A stretch of DNA of 64,000 bases from Bacillota bacterium (GCA_023445445.1 JAEXLD010000014.1:18787-82786); one strand, 5' to 3'; counted from the stretch's first letter, positions 1 through 9,619 are shown. The notes: generated from the sequence alone by a model not told the origin. Translations and numbers: made by a program.

Positions 1-3000
1 AATTTATTTGATGAAGGATATGATAGAAAACAAAAACTATTTTATATAGTTTTAGAGTACATTGAAGGTAAAACATTAAAGGAGATTATTAATGATAAGT
101 CAATAAGATCCTTTGCCAAAGAGTCTTTGGCTTTGCAAATATTAGATGCTATAAACTATGCACATAGTCAGAATGTATTACATAGAGATCTTAAACCATC
201 TAATATTATGATTACAAACGAAGGAGATGTAAAAATTATTGATTTTGGTATAAGTAAAATTATGGATTCCTTTAGAACAGATGGAGAAAATTTTACTATA
301 CAAGCATTAACATTAAAATATGCATCTCCTGAACAAAAGCTAGGTAAAGCATTAACATTTCAATCAGATATTTATTCTCTGGGTTTAGTTTTCTGTGAAC
401 TGTTTAATGGAAAATTTATAGATACAAACACTTCTATAAAGAAACAAATTATGAATTGTGAATCATTATCAGAAGAAAAAAGAGAAATAATTGTTAAAAT
501 GGTTGAGGAAGATGTGGATAAGAGGATAACTAACATATATAAAGTTCAAAATGACTGGAAAAAGTGTGAAAGCAAAAAAAGAGAAGGATACTCCTTAGGA
601 TTAACAACAACTGCTATGAAAAAGTTGGTAAAACTAGGGATGATAGATAAAGAAAATAGAACTCTTGCCATTTCCTTTATATTAGATGATTTGAGTAATG
701 ATGTATATTTTGCATCAGCAAAAAATGTATATGAAGATAAAGATGAAAAAAAATATTTATTATTTGGTAAACAGGTAGAATATAATTGTGTGTTAGATAC
801 TCGCACTATGAATAGTTTAACAATAGTATCTGTTACTATTCCAGATACATATTTGTTAGATTTAAGAAAAGATAATTTTGGGATGAAATGTGATAAAAAA
901 TTTTATTTTGAATTTAGTAACAGAAAAATAATTAATATTAATAATCTTATAAATAAATACACTGAAATACAAAAAAAGATTGATGTAGAAAGTAAAAATA
1001 ATATAATTACAGAAGAAATTATAAAAAAATGGAATAACATTTTAGAAATTCAAAAAGAATTAAATGAGAATAATAGAAATACTTTAAGGTATTCAGAATT
1101 TAAATATAATTCTATAGATAGACGACTAATATTAAAAATAAAAGATCAAATTGATGATGTTCAATTTACTCAAGAGCAAATGATGGTTATAACATTGAAG
1201 GATGGGAGAGGCTCAAAAACAGGTAGGATAGGTTATTTTAGTAATTTTAAAAAAGGATATTTATATATAGATGTTATTAGAGGATTAGATATTGACATTT
1301 TTGCTAATAGTGGTGAAGTATCAGTAGATACAGCTTTTATGGATAACTTGATTATTAAACAAGAAAATTCATTGAAAAAAGTAAAAAATAATGAATGTGT
1401 TAATAGGAATTTACCTAAGTTACTATCAGATCCTAATAGTGCTAAGATTATGTACTTATCTCACAATTTAAAGTTTAGAAATAAGATATTAGATGAAAAT
1501 AAAAAAAGGATAATAGAAGAAGCATTAAGTTCAAAAGATATTTATTTATTACAAGGGCCGCCAGGAACAGGGAAAACTACTTTTATTAGTGAGTTGGTTA
1601 TTCAACAATTATCTTTAAATCCAAATGCTAAAATATTAGTATCATCTCAATCGAATGTGGCAGTAAATCATGCTATGAGTAAAATTAAAGAAGAAGATCC
1701 TTCTATAAAGGTAGTAAGGCTTGGTAGAGAGGAAATGATTTCTAATGGTATGGAAAATTACACTATTAATGCTCAGGTAGATTATATTATTGAAGAGATA
1801 AAAAATAAAGTTAATAAATATTTTAATTATATAAAAAATAAAAATTTTGATAAAGAATTATTTGAAAAATATAATATTTTAAATGAAATATTATCCATTG
1901 AAGAAAATATTAAAAATTTAAGAACTGAGATTTTTCACGATGAAGAATTTAAAGCTAATAAAGAAAAAGAATATTATGATAAAAAGTCAAAGTTAAGTAG
2001 GTTAGAAGCTTTAAAAAATAGCTTTTATAATATTGAATTATCAAAATCAAATAAATTTATGGAGCAATTTATAGATGAATACATACAGTTAGGTGAATAC
2101 TTTATAAAACAATGTGAAACTTTAATTAAGTTAGAAGAAGAATTAGAAATAATAAAGAGATATATTGATGAAAAAAATAATAAGTTAAAAGAATTTGAAA
2201 ATGATTTAAAAGCTGGATACGATATTCTTGATATAGGTAAATATAAAAACATTGAAGAGTATAGAATTGATCTTGAGGCAAAAATAGAAAAACAAAAGAA
2301 AAAGTTTGATAAATTTTCTAAGTTTGAAAGATTGAAGAATGATTGGTTAAAAAGAATAAATCAATCTGAAGAAATAGAAAAAATTTTAATTGAGGAAGTT
2401 AGTGTTATAGGAGCTACTTGTATAGGTATAGCTGGTTATTCTAATAGCTTTAATTTAAAATTCGATTTAGTCATTATTGATGAAGCAGGAAGAGCTACTC
2501 CACCAGAATTATTAGTTCCAATGGTACTAGGTAAAAAAATAGTTCTAGTTGGAGATCAAAAACAACTTCCACCTGTAATTGATAAATTATTATCAGATGA
2601 AGTTAAAGTGCGTCATAATTATAATAAAAAAGAAATCGAAGAGAGTTTATTTGCTTATCTTGAAAAAAATTTAAATTCTGATTGTAAAAATATATTGAGA
2701 GAACAATATAGAATGAATCCAGTAATAGGGGATTTAATAAGTAGAATATTTTATAATGACAATATTATTTCAAAGGTAAAGATGGAGGATAGAAAGCATT
2801 GTTATGATGAATTTGAAAATAATGCAATAGTATGGATAGATACTAAAAATGTTCCAGATAAATTTGAGGAATCTATAGGAACTACTAAACAAAACTCTCT
2901 AGAAGCAAAAGAAATTGTAAAATTGTTAATAAAACTTGATACTAATTACTTCGATAAAAAAATAAAAAAAACAGTTGCAGTTATAGCTGGGTATAAAGCA

Positions 3001-3318
3001 CAAAAAAATCTTATAAATAGGTTAATTGATAGAGAGGGAATTAAATTTACTAACATTGCAATTGAAGTAGATACAGTAGATGGTTTTCAAGGAAGAGAAA
3101 CTGATATTGTAATTTATAGTATTGTTAGAAGTAATAATTCTGGAAATATAGGATTTTTATCTGATGAAAGAAGGTTAAATGTTTCTTTATCAAGAGCTAA
3201 AGATCTACTTGTTATTATTGGTGATAGTAAGTGTGTGTTAAAGAATAGAAATAATACATTTCATAAAGTATATGACTATATTGAAAGTAATGAGTACTGT
3301 AAAGTAGAGGTGATTTAA
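1..3318 (+). CDS. mkoA: Protein kinase-SF1 helicase fusion, MkoA-like (5' partial)
   Basis: The reading frame is open to the left edge, so the start lies outside; 1105 residues are visible. Counting from base 1, the N-terminal ~190 residues are a Ser/Thr kinase: hinge (FYIVLEY), catalytic HRDLKPSN (HRD 61-63), DFG 81-83 and an ASPEQ activation segment. After a linker comes an Upf1-like SF1 helicase (COG1112 type): Walker A GPPGTGKT 519-526, DEAG 827-830, GDQKQLPP, REQYRMNP, VDGFQGRE and a C-terminal LSRAKDLL. A long lysine/glutamate-rich coiled region interrupts the two RecA lobes. The gene is followed after one base by a PLD-domain gene. Kinase-helicase plus PLD is the architecture I remember for type I Mokosh anti-phage systems. 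Domains are certain; the system name is inferred. Confidence 0.85.
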   Translation, partial: NLFDEGYDRKQKLFYIVLEYIEGKTLKEIINDKSIRSFAKESLALQILDAINYAHSQNVLHRDLKPSNIMITNEGDVKIIDFGISKIMDSFRTDGENFTIQALTLKYASPEQKLGKALTFQSDIYSLGLVFCELFNGKFIDTNTSIKKQIMNCESLSEEKREIIVKMVEEDVDKRITNIYKVQNDWKKCESKKREGYSLGLTTTAMKKLVKLGMIDKENRTLAISFILDDLSNDVYFASAKNVYEDKDEKKYLLFGKQVEYNCVLDTRTMNSLTIVSVTIPDTYLLDLRKDNFGMKCDKKFYFEFSNRKIININNLINKYTEIQKKIDVESKNNIITEEIIKKWNNILEIQKELNENNRNTLRYSEFKYNSIDRRLILKIKDQIDDVQFTQEQMMVITLKDGRGSKTGRIGYFSNFKKGYLYIDVIRGLDIDIFANSGEVSVDTAFMDNLIIKQENSLKKVKNNECVNRNLPKLLSDPNSAKIMYLSHNLKFRNKILDENKKRIIEEALSSKDIYLLQGPPGTGKTTFISELVIQQLSLNPNAKILVSSQSNVAVNHAMSKIKEEDPSIKVVRLGREEMISNGMENYTINAQVDYIIEEIKNKVNKYFNYIKNKNFDKELFEKYNILNEILSIEENIKNLRTEIFHDEEFKANKEKEYYDKKSKLSRLEALKNSFYNIELSKSNKFMEQFIDEYIQLGEYFIKQCETLIKLEEELEIIKRYIDEKNNKLKEFENDLKAGYDILDIGKYKNIEEYRIDLEAKIEKQKKKFDKFSKFERLKNDWLKRINQSEEIEKILIEEVSVIGATCIGIAGYSNSFNLKFDLVIIDEAGRATPPELLVPMVLGKKIVLVGDQKQLPPVIDKLLSDEVKVRHNYNKKEIEESLFAYLEKNLNSDCKNILREQYRMNPVIGDLISRIFYNDNIISKVKMEDRKHCYDEFENNAIVWIDTKNVPDKFEESIGTTKQNSLEAKEIVKLLIKLDTNYFDKKIKKTVAVIAGYKAQKNLINRLIDREGIKFTNIAIEVDTVDGFQGRETDIVIYSIVRSNNSGNIGFLSDERRLNVSLSRAKDLLVIIGDSKCVLKNRNNTFHKVYDYIESNEYCKVEVI

Positions 3319-3319
3319 T

Positions 3320-4807
3320 TTGCAAAACATAGAAAGAATAACATCTATAGAGCAGTTAGCATCTAGTTATTCAGATTCTATAAAAGGATATAGATTAGCT
3401 ACTTACTATAAAGCAGCATTTCCAGTATATAGAATTAAATGTGAAATTATCTTACAAAGAAAAAAGGAGTTAGGTTTAATTCAAGAATTTTGTTTAAAAT
3501 ATATTAAAGCTGGAGCTAAGAATACTGATAACTTAATGAATTTTTTGGGCTTGGAAGAGAAAGTTATTATCTCAAATATTTTAAATTTACATCAATTAGA
3601 TATGGTGAATTATAAATTTGCAACAAAAGAAGTTATTTTAACTTCAAAAGGAATAGAAACTTTAGAGAAAAATATTTTTTTAGCTCCAGAACAGCTAGAT
3701 TATACATTTTTGATAGATGGAATAACAGGAGAATATCAAATTAATGAAAGTTTAGATAAGGGGGAAAGAGTTAGAAGATCATTTCATATGATTCCATTTA
3801 TTGAGAATAAACCAGAAATTGATGAAATAGATTTAAATAAAATTAAAAAAGTTGCAGATAAGCAGCAAAGACTCAATAATAACAATTATTTAGATGGAGA
3901 TATATTATCTGTAAAGAGTATAGATAAAATAGAAAAAGTATATAGGAAACTAAATGTTTTAGTATTTACAAATGATAAAGGTGATTTTGAAATACAAGTA
4001 TATGATATTAATAAAAGAATGCAACAATATGAAACTAAATTAATATCGTTGATAGGTAAGAGATTTAATATAATACCAACAGTAGAATTTGATAGTGAAA
4101 TAGATAATAAGGGAACATCTCTCATCAATGAAGCTAAAATAAGAAAAAAAGTAGAAGAAGCTAATGAAATTTTAGATAATATTAAAGAGATTGAATCAAA
4201 AGTTCAGGAAATTGAAAGTATTGATGTTGAATCTGATGAAGAATATTTAACCAAAACTATGCAGATAGATCGATTGAAAAAAGAATTAGAAATGGAAAAA
4301 CAAAAAATTAAGTATGCACCCAAGATACTCAATACTTATGAGCATAGACCAATATTGATTAAAGCTTTAAGAGAAGCTAAAAAACAAGTAGTTATAGTAT
4401 CTCCTTGGATTAAGAATGATGCAACAGATTCTGAATTAAGAGGAGAAATAAGAAAGACAATGTCTAGAAAAGTTAAGGTAGTTATTTGTTATGGTATTTC
4501 AAATAAAATAGAACAGGATGTTAAAAAAGCAATTAATTTATTAAATGAGTTAAAAGAAGATAAAGCTATAAGTAAATATTTATCATTAGTAAAGTTAGGG
4601 AATACCCATGAAAAGGTTCTCGTATGTGATGATAAATTTACAGTTATAACTAGTTTTAATTGGTTATCATTTAAAGGAGATCCTAAAAAAGGATTTAGGC
4701 AGGAAACTGGATCTCTTCTAGAGGGAAAAGATAGTGCAGATAGAATGTTAAGTAATTTACAATCAAGAATTATAGAGGCGGGTAATAGGACAAACATAGT
4801 GCTATAA
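3320..4807 (+). CDS. mkoB: PLD-domain protein, MkoB-like putative nuclease
   Basis: TTG start one base after the upstream stop, with GAGGTGA in the end of the helicase gene as ribosome binding site, so the two are translationally coupled. The 495-aa protein has an N-terminal helical/winged-helix-like region, a central glutamate/lysine-rich coiled coil (roughly 275-330) and a C-terminal phospholipase-D-like domain. The latter has one clear HxK(x)4D motif, HEKVLVCDD (H430, K432, D437), followed by SFNWLSF. Only one HKD motif is evident, as in PLD nucleases that work as dimers. Paired with the kinase-helicase it would be the nuclease effector of a Mokosh-like phage defence. Substrate is unknown. 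Confidence 0.8.
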   Translation: MQNIERITSIEQLASSYSDSIKGYRLATYYKAAFPVYRIKCEIILQRKKELGLIQEFCLKYIKAGAKNTDNLMNFLGLEEKVIISNILNLHQLDMVNYKFATKEVILTSKGIETLEKNIFLAPEQLDYTFLIDGITGEYQINESLDKGERVRRSFHMIPFIENKPEIDEIDLNKIKKVADKQQRLNNNNYLDGDILSVKSIDKIEKVYRKLNVLVFTNDKGDFEIQVYDINKRMQQYETKLISLIGKRFNIIPTVEFDSEIDNKGTSLINEAKIRKKVEEANEILDNIKEIESKVQEIESIDVESDEEYLTKTMQIDRLKKELEMEKQKIKYAPKILNTYEHRPILIKALREAKKQVVIVSPWIKNDATDSELRGEIRKTMSRKVKVVICYGISNKIEQDVKKAINLLNELKEDKAISKYLSLVKLGNTHEKVLVCDDKFTVITSFNWLSFKGDPKKGFRQETGSLLEGKDSADRMLSNLQSRIIEAGNRTNIVL

Positions 4808-5221
4808 AAGGATTATTTGATAAGATAATAAAATTCTATATGAAGCTTGTTTGTTCTTTATAGTATAGAATAACTTTTGAGTTAATACATAATTGTTATA
4901 TTATGAAGTATTTTACTAAGGAATAAAATATCTATAATGATACAAATATGGTAAAATATTAAATAATATGATAAATAAAAATGGTGGTGAATTTATTGAA
5001 GCAAGGGTTATATGAGCAAGTAATTAATACTTAAATACAAGTATAAGTACAAAAGTTAAGATGACACTTGTTATGCACGGGGGTATTAGTGGGGTAGTAA
5101 CCCACTTGCTTATGGTTTTTTCATATTTATAAGTTATAATATATTTAAAAAACTGTTTATAAATTTTAAGTATACAGAAAAATTTCATATAATATATTAT
5201 ATAGAAATTATTAGTAAGGGA
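4808..5221. other. Non-coding junction at left end of restriction island
   Basis: This 414-base gap holds the helicase stub at 4981-5034. A G/C-richer patch at 5075-5110 contains a small hairpin (GTGGG...CCCAC, 5090-5106). A 23-codon frame at 5061-5132 (MTLVMHGGISGVV...) covers the same patch but lacks a good ribosome binding site. A TATAAT at 5135-5140 could be the -10 box for the restriction gene, although no good -35 stands at the right distance. Nothing else is recognisable. Confidence 0.5.
4981..5034 (+). pseudogene. 5' remnant of a DUF3427-type helicase gene
   Basis: A short open stretch reads LKQGLYEQVINT and then stops. A purine-rich GGTGGTG sits just before a possible TTG start at 4996. 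This resembles the N-terminus I remember for PLD/DEAD helicases with a C-terminal DUF3427 domain (the pattern GxYEQxIN). The matching C-terminal end of such a protein occurs at 20598-20975 on the same strand, with nothing of the ~800 central residues between. I infer that this is the stub of a gene whose body was replaced by the restriction island. Being only 18 codons long, the match is suggestive rather than proven. Confidence 0.45.
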
Positions 5222-6649
5222 ATGGGGAAATTGGAATATAAGTATGATAGAGAAAATAAAGAATCAATAGAGGAATATGCTAGAAGGCTACTTAATAAAA
5301 GTTTAAATGATATAAACGAAGATATAAAGAAAAACAAATTTAATAATGAAAAATCTAAAGGTAGATTGGGACAAACTATAGAAGAAGAATACTTTGGATA
5401 TAAGGTTAATAGCAGGCAAGAAGCTGATTTTAGTGAAGTTGGTGTAGAATTAAAAGTTTGTCCGTTAAAATCCATAACTAAAAAAGAAAATTCTAATAGT
5501 ATAAGAGAACAACTAGGATATTCAGCAAAAGAAAGAATTGTTCTTAGTATTATTGATTATTTTAAACTGAATGAAGAAACATGGCAAAATAATTCAATAA
5601 TGAAAAAATGTAAAGAGCTTCTTTTAATGTTTTATATGAATGAGAAATACGTTGAAAAAGAAGATTTAATATTTAAAATTATTAGCTTATGGAGTCCATC
5701 AGAAAAAGATTTAAAAATTATAGAAAGGGATTGGAACATAATAGCTGATAAAGTTAGGAATGGTAGAGCACATGAAATTTCTGAGGGTGATACCATGTAT
5801 CTTGGTGCATGTACTAAAGGGAGCACAGCAGAAAAAAGTAAAAGGCGACAACCTAATTCAGAAATTATGGCTCAACAAAGAGCATTTTCTTATAAAAGAC
5901 AATATGTTGATTTTATTATAGATGAATTATTGGAAAGAGAGCAGCATAGAGAAGTAAAGCTTTTAAATTCATTATCAGATGGAAAACTTTTATTCGATGA
6001 AAAAATATATAAATTATTTGACCAACTTTTAAATAAAAGTATTTCTGAAATTATTAATATATATTCAATAAATAGGGAAAGAAAAGCTAAAAATTTTATC
6101 AGACTAATAGTAGATGATGTTTGTAAATCTACATTTGGAGACAAGCTTGAGAATTTTGAAGAGTTTAAGAAGGCAAATATAGAGGTGAAAACTATTGTGC
6201 TAAAACCTAATGGTACGCCAAAGGAGTCAATGTCTTTTGAGCAAATTAATTATTGTCAAATAGTAGAAGAAGAATGGGAAGAATCTACAATACGAAATAA
6301 ATTCGAAAATAAAAAATACTTATGGATAATTTTTAAGAGTAAGATTAATTTTGAAAAACAATCAGAATTAAGCTTAGATAATATTTATCTTTATAAAGTC
6401 ATGTTTTGGAATATGCCTATATCTGATTTAGATGGTAGTATGTATAGGGTTTGGTTAGATACTATAAATAAAATAAAACAAGGTGAATATGAAAAGTTTA
6501 TTAAAATAAGTGATGGAGAAATTGCTCATATAAGACCAAAAGCACGTAACTCAAGTGATTTAATTATTACACCACAAGGAATGAAAGCAAGAAAGAAATG
6601 CTTTTGGTTAAATGCTAAATATTTAAAAGATCAAATAGATAGATATTAA
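5222..6649 (+). CDS. Sau3AI-family type II restriction endonuclease (GATC)
   Basis: The 475-aa product is collinear with my memory of Sau3AI (489 aa). It has the MutH-like N-terminal catalytic core with D69, E76 and K78 in EADFSEVGVELKV, then the KERIVLSIIDY, GRAHEISEG, CTKG and QRAFS blocks and the second MutH-like half containing ESMSFEQ. MutH/Sau3AI enzymes cut GATC; Sau3AI cuts unmethylated or 6mA-methylated GATC and is blocked by C5 methylation. A cognate C5 methyltransferase lies 1.3 kb downstream. The start is uncertain: ATG 5222 sits only one base after AAGGG, while TTG 5231 has better spacing. Specificity is inferred from family, not shown. Confidence 0.9.
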   Translation: MGKLEYKYDRENKESIEEYARRLLNKSLNDINEDIKKNKFNNEKSKGRLGQTIEEEYFGYKVNSRQEADFSEVGVELKVCPLKSITKKENSNSIREQLGYSAKERIVLSIIDYFKLNEETWQNNSIMKKCKELLLMFYMNEKYVEKEDLIFKIISLWSPSEKDLKIIERDWNIIADKVRNGRAHEISEGDTMYLGACTKGSTAEKSKRRQPNSEIMAQQRAFSYKRQYVDFIIDELLEREQHREVKLLNSLSDGKLLFDEKIYKLFDQLLNKSISEIINIYSINRERKAKNFIRLIVDDVCKSTFGDKLENFEEFKKANIEVKTIVLKPNGTPKESMSFEQINYCQIVEEEWEESTIRNKFENKKYLWIIFKSKINFEKQSELSLDNIYLYKVMFWNMPISDLDGSMYRVWLDTINKIKQGEYEKFIKISDGEIAHIRPKARNSSDLIITPQGMKARKKCFWLNAKYLKDQIDRY

Positions 6650-6672
6650 AGTGAGTTAATGGAGGTGAAAAT

Positions 6673-7794
6673 ATGGCTGGATATATAATGAGTATGGATA
6701 ATGAGGACTCTTTAAAAGAATGTATCATAAATGGAATATATAGTACAAATTTAAGTAATCCTATTAATAATAATTGGAAGACGCATCATGAAGGAACTTT
6801 TGCAGACTATTTTGGAATGAAACCTGGAGATAATATTTATTTTTTCATTAAAAGAAAAATATATGGGATTGGAGAATTAGTAAAAGTAAAATATGATTGT
6901 AAATACTGGAATTATATTGATGCAGGCATACCTAAGAATTATGAGTATAATGAAATTAAAAATAGCATGATTATGAATAAAGAGAATAATATTAAAAATA
7001 GATGCTTTTGTATTTTTAAGCCATATCCTAAGTTTTTCACTGATGGTATTGATATGGATGAAGTTTTGGCATCGAACCCAAGTAAGTTTAAGTCACTAAG
7101 AGCATTTTGGAAATTATCCTTTATAAAGGTAGATGAAGATGAAAATAAAGCACTTAGAGATATTATCTTAAAAAGAAACGAAGAGTTTATTTATGAAGAT
7201 GGAAATTCATTTGAATATAATTTAAAGTTTAAAAATGAACTATCAAATAAATTAGATGAAAGATATATTATGAACTCACAGCCTCTATTGATAAATTCAT
7301 ATAATAGAGATAGAATAAAACATGAAATGGCTATAGAAGCAGCATTAATAGATATCATAAGTAATAATAAGTGCAATATATTTGGCTCTTGGGATTATTT
7401 ATCACATCAAGTTATAGCATCTCCATTTAAAGCAATAGATTATATGGATAAAATGGATTTATTCGGATTTAAGTATATAGAGGGATTTGATACAATTTCT
7501 AAATATTTGGTTGTAGAAATAAAAAAAGATGAAGCAACAAAAGATACAATAAATCAAATAATGAAATATGTTGATTGGATTAATGGAGAATATTCTTTTG
7601 GAGACTATGGCATGATTCAGGCTTTTGTTGTTGCATATGATTTTAGTGAAGATGTAATTAAGTATAAAAATGAAATATGTATAAGAAATTATATAAAAGG
7701 AAAAAGACCAACAATAGCTAGTACTTGGAGTTATGTAAGATTAATAAAATATAGATTCAATGATAATAAACTTCAATTTTATGAAGTGGAATAA
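6673..7794 (+). CDS. PUA/EVE-like domain plus PD-(D/E)XK (NucS/DUF91-like) nuclease
   Basis: ATG preceded by GGAGGTG. The N-terminal ~110 residues look like a PUA/EVE-type nucleic-acid reader (an FADYFGMKPGD stretch followed by YGIGELVKV). The C-terminal third carries a PD-(D/E)XK core similar to NucS/DUF91 enzymes: D262 in MDLFGF, then VVEIKKDE (E282, K284) and a trailing IMKYVDWI helix. It lies 23 bases after the Sau3AI-like gene and ends at a terminator, so the two are probably co-transcribed. A reader-nuclease fusion inside a restriction-modification locus suggests an accessory restriction activity, perhaps sensing modified bases; that role is inference. It is not part of the classical Sau3AI locus as I know it. 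Confidence 0.65.
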   Translation: MAGYIMSMDNEDSLKECIINGIYSTNLSNPINNNWKTHHEGTFADYFGMKPGDNIYFFIKRKIYGIGELVKVKYDCKYWNYIDAGIPKNYEYNEIKNSMIMNKENNIKNRCFCIFKPYPKFFTDGIDMDEVLASNPSKFKSLRAFWKLSFIKVDEDENKALRDIILKRNEEFIYEDGNSFEYNLKFKNELSNKLDERYIMNSQPLLINSYNRDRIKHEMAIEAALIDIISNNKCNIFGSWDYLSHQVIASPFKAIDYMDKMDLFGFKYIEGFDTISKYLVVEIKKDEATKDTINQIMKYVDWINGEYSFGDYGMIQAFVVAYDFSEDVIKYKNEICIRNYIKGKRPTIASTWSYVRLIKYRFNDNKLQFYEVE

Positions 7795-7804
7795 TATATT
7801 TATT

Positions 7805-7849
7805 GTAGATAACTTTTAATTTAGGTATTATTAAGTTATCTACTTTTTT
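7805..7849 (+). terminator. Rho-independent terminator after the nuclease gene
   Basis: An 11-bp perfect stem, GTAGATAACTT (7805-7815) with AAGTTATCTAC (7833-7843), is followed by six T. It separates the restriction gene and accessory nuclease from the methyltransferase, which therefore needs its own promoter. Confidence 0.85.
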
Positions 7850-7882
7850 GTTTTTTATAATTAAATCTATAAAAAAATATTT

Positions 7883-7929
7883 CTTGAATAAGACAAAGAA
7901 ATATGATAAATATATATAGAACGATCGTT
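7883..7929 (+). promoter_or_regulatory. Possible methyltransferase promoter with GATC palindrome
   Basis: A TTGAAT box at 7883-7888 lies about 17 bases upstream of an A/T-rich TAAATA. Immediately downstream, 31 bases before the methyltransferase ATG, is the perfect 10-bp palindrome AACGATCGTT (7920-7929), whose core is GATC, the expected target of this restriction-modification system. Methylation of this site could feed back on expression; this is a hypothesis from position and sequence only. Confidence 0.35.
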
Positions 7930-7960
7930 TGTGTAGGTAGTAAATTAGGAGGTTATCAAT

Positions 7961-9196
7961 ATGAAACATACAATTTGTGAATTATTTGCTGGGGTAGGTG
8001 GATTTAGAGTTGGGCTTGAGAAAAGTTCATCAGATTGGAAAACAGTTTGGGCAAATCAATGGGAACCTAGTAAAAAAGTTCAACATGCTTTTGAGTGTTA
8101 TAAAAGTCATTTTGAAGCCTCTGGCGGTATAGATGAGTATAGTAATGTAGATATCTCTCAAGTTCCAGCGGAACATATTCCAAATCATACATTATTGGTA
8201 GGGGGATTTCCATGCCAAGACTATTCAGTTGCAAGCACTGGTGCTCGTGGAATACAAGGAAAAAAAGGAGTGCTTTGGTGGGAAATTGAAAGAATATTGA
8301 GTGTAAAGAGGCCTCCATTCATATTATTAGAGAATGTAGATAGATTACTGAAATCACCATCAAGTCAACGTGGAAGAGATTTTGGAATTATTATTAGTTG
8401 CTTAGCAAAATTAGGATATTCTGTTGAGTGGAGAGTAATAAATGCGGCTGAATATGGTTTTCAACAAAGAAGAAGACGTACATTTATTTTCGCAGTACAT
8501 AACACAACTAAATATTATATGGAATTAGAAGCACAAAGTGAATATGAGCAAATTCAAGATAAAGGGTTTTTTAGTTCAATATTTAGTGTGGAAAAATTCT
8601 ATAAAGAAAATATTAGAAGCATAAATATAAAGAATAATTATAATTTAGATATACTTGATATTTCTAATGACTTTTCATTTGAATTTGGGAATTCTGGAGT
8701 GTATAAGAACGGAATAATTTATACAATAGATACAAATCCTAATGCTTTATTAACAGGGAATCAAATAACTTTAAATGAGATTTTAGAAAAGAATGTGGAT
8801 GAAAAATATATTTTATCTGAAAATGATTTAGAAAAGTGGACTTATATGAAAGGAGCTAAAGCTATTGAAAGAACCTCTAAAAGTGGGCATAAGTACATAT
8901 TTAGAGAAGGTGGAATAGCGTTTCCAGATTTCATAGATAAGCCAGCAAGAACAATGCTTACAAGTGAAGGAAGCAAAAATAGAAGCACCCATGTTGTTAA
9001 AGATATTTCTACAGGAAAGTTAAGAATATTAACACCTGTTGAATGTGAAAGAATAAATGGATTTCCAGACGACTGGACTAATACAGGTATGACACATTCA
9101 TTTAGATACTTTTGTATGGGAAATGCTCTAGTTGTAAATTTAATAGAGCATATGGGGAAAAAGTTACATAGTATAATAGAAAATGAAGATAGATAA
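7961..9196 (+). CDS. DNA cytosine-C5 methyltransferase, M.Sau3AI-like (GATC)
   Basis: ATG with TTAGGAGG upstream. All C5-methyltransferase motifs are visible in the 411-aa protein: motif I FAGVGGFRVGLE, motif IV GGFPCQDYS with catalytic C85, motif VI LLENVDRLL, motif VIII QQRRRRTFIF, motif IX RTMLTSEGSKNR and motif X GNALVV, with a target-recognition region between VIII and IX. Size and neighbourhood fit the partner of Sau3AI, so it should make GAT-5mC and protect the host. It has its own transcription unit, separated from the nuclease genes by the terminator at 7805, which would allow the methyltransferase to be made first after transfer. Enzyme class is certain, specificity inferred. Confidence 0.92.
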   Translation: MKHTICELFAGVGGFRVGLEKSSSDWKTVWANQWEPSKKVQHAFECYKSHFEASGGIDEYSNVDISQVPAEHIPNHTLLVGGFPCQDYSVASTGARGIQGKKGVLWWEIERILSVKRPPFILLENVDRLLKSPSSQRGRDFGIIISCLAKLGYSVEWRVINAAEYGFQQRRRRTFIFAVHNTTKYYMELEAQSEYEQIQDKGFFSSIFSVEKFYKENIRSINIKNNYNLDILDISNDFSFEFGNSGVYKNGIIYTIDTNPNALLTGNQITLNEILEKNVDEKYILSENDLEKWTYMKGAKAIERTSKSGHKYIFREGGIAFPDFIDKPARTMLTSEGSKNRSTHVVKDISTGKLRILTPVECERINGFPDDWTNTGMTHSFRYFCMGNALVVNLIEHMGKKLHSIIENEDR

Positions 9197-9298
9197 CTTT
9201 TTAATAAAGAAAGTGCATTTGATAATATATAATTTATAAATTGAGTATAATTTAATACAAATATAGAATTGATATTATGTATAAATTTAATATAAGAA

Positions 9299-9326
9299 AA
9301 ACTGCATTGTTAATGTAGTTTTTTTT
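9299..9326 (+). terminator. Terminator after the methyltransferase gene
   Basis: A 10-bp stem with one G-U pair (AAACTGCATT 9299-9308 with AATGTAGTTT 9312-9321), a 3-base loop and a T run. Confidence 0.75.
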
Positions 9327-9589
9327 ATATTAATAATTAATTTAATTTATTATAGCAATCAAATGTTGTTAGGTTATAGATGTATAAGAAAATTTTAAAG
9401 AATAAGTTTAATAATCAGTATTTTTAATATAATTTATTATTGCTATTTTAATAAGGTTTTTATTTTTATTCTAATTTATAGTAAGTTAATAACCAATAAA
9501 AATTGAGTGGTTAGTTAAATAGATTGAATAAAGTCAAGAAGTACAATTTATTGATGGAGGAGTATATTACTAAAAGTTATGTTTATTTA

Positions 9590-9619
9590 TTGATATTAAT
9601 AACGATAATGTTATATAAT
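9590..9619 (+). promoter_or_regulatory. Promoter of the alphaCTD/sigma-like operon
   Basis: TTGATA at 9590-9595 and TATAAT at 9614-9619 are 18 bases apart. Transcription would begin about 55 bases before the ATG at 9680, which supports that ATG as the start. Confidence 0.55.
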
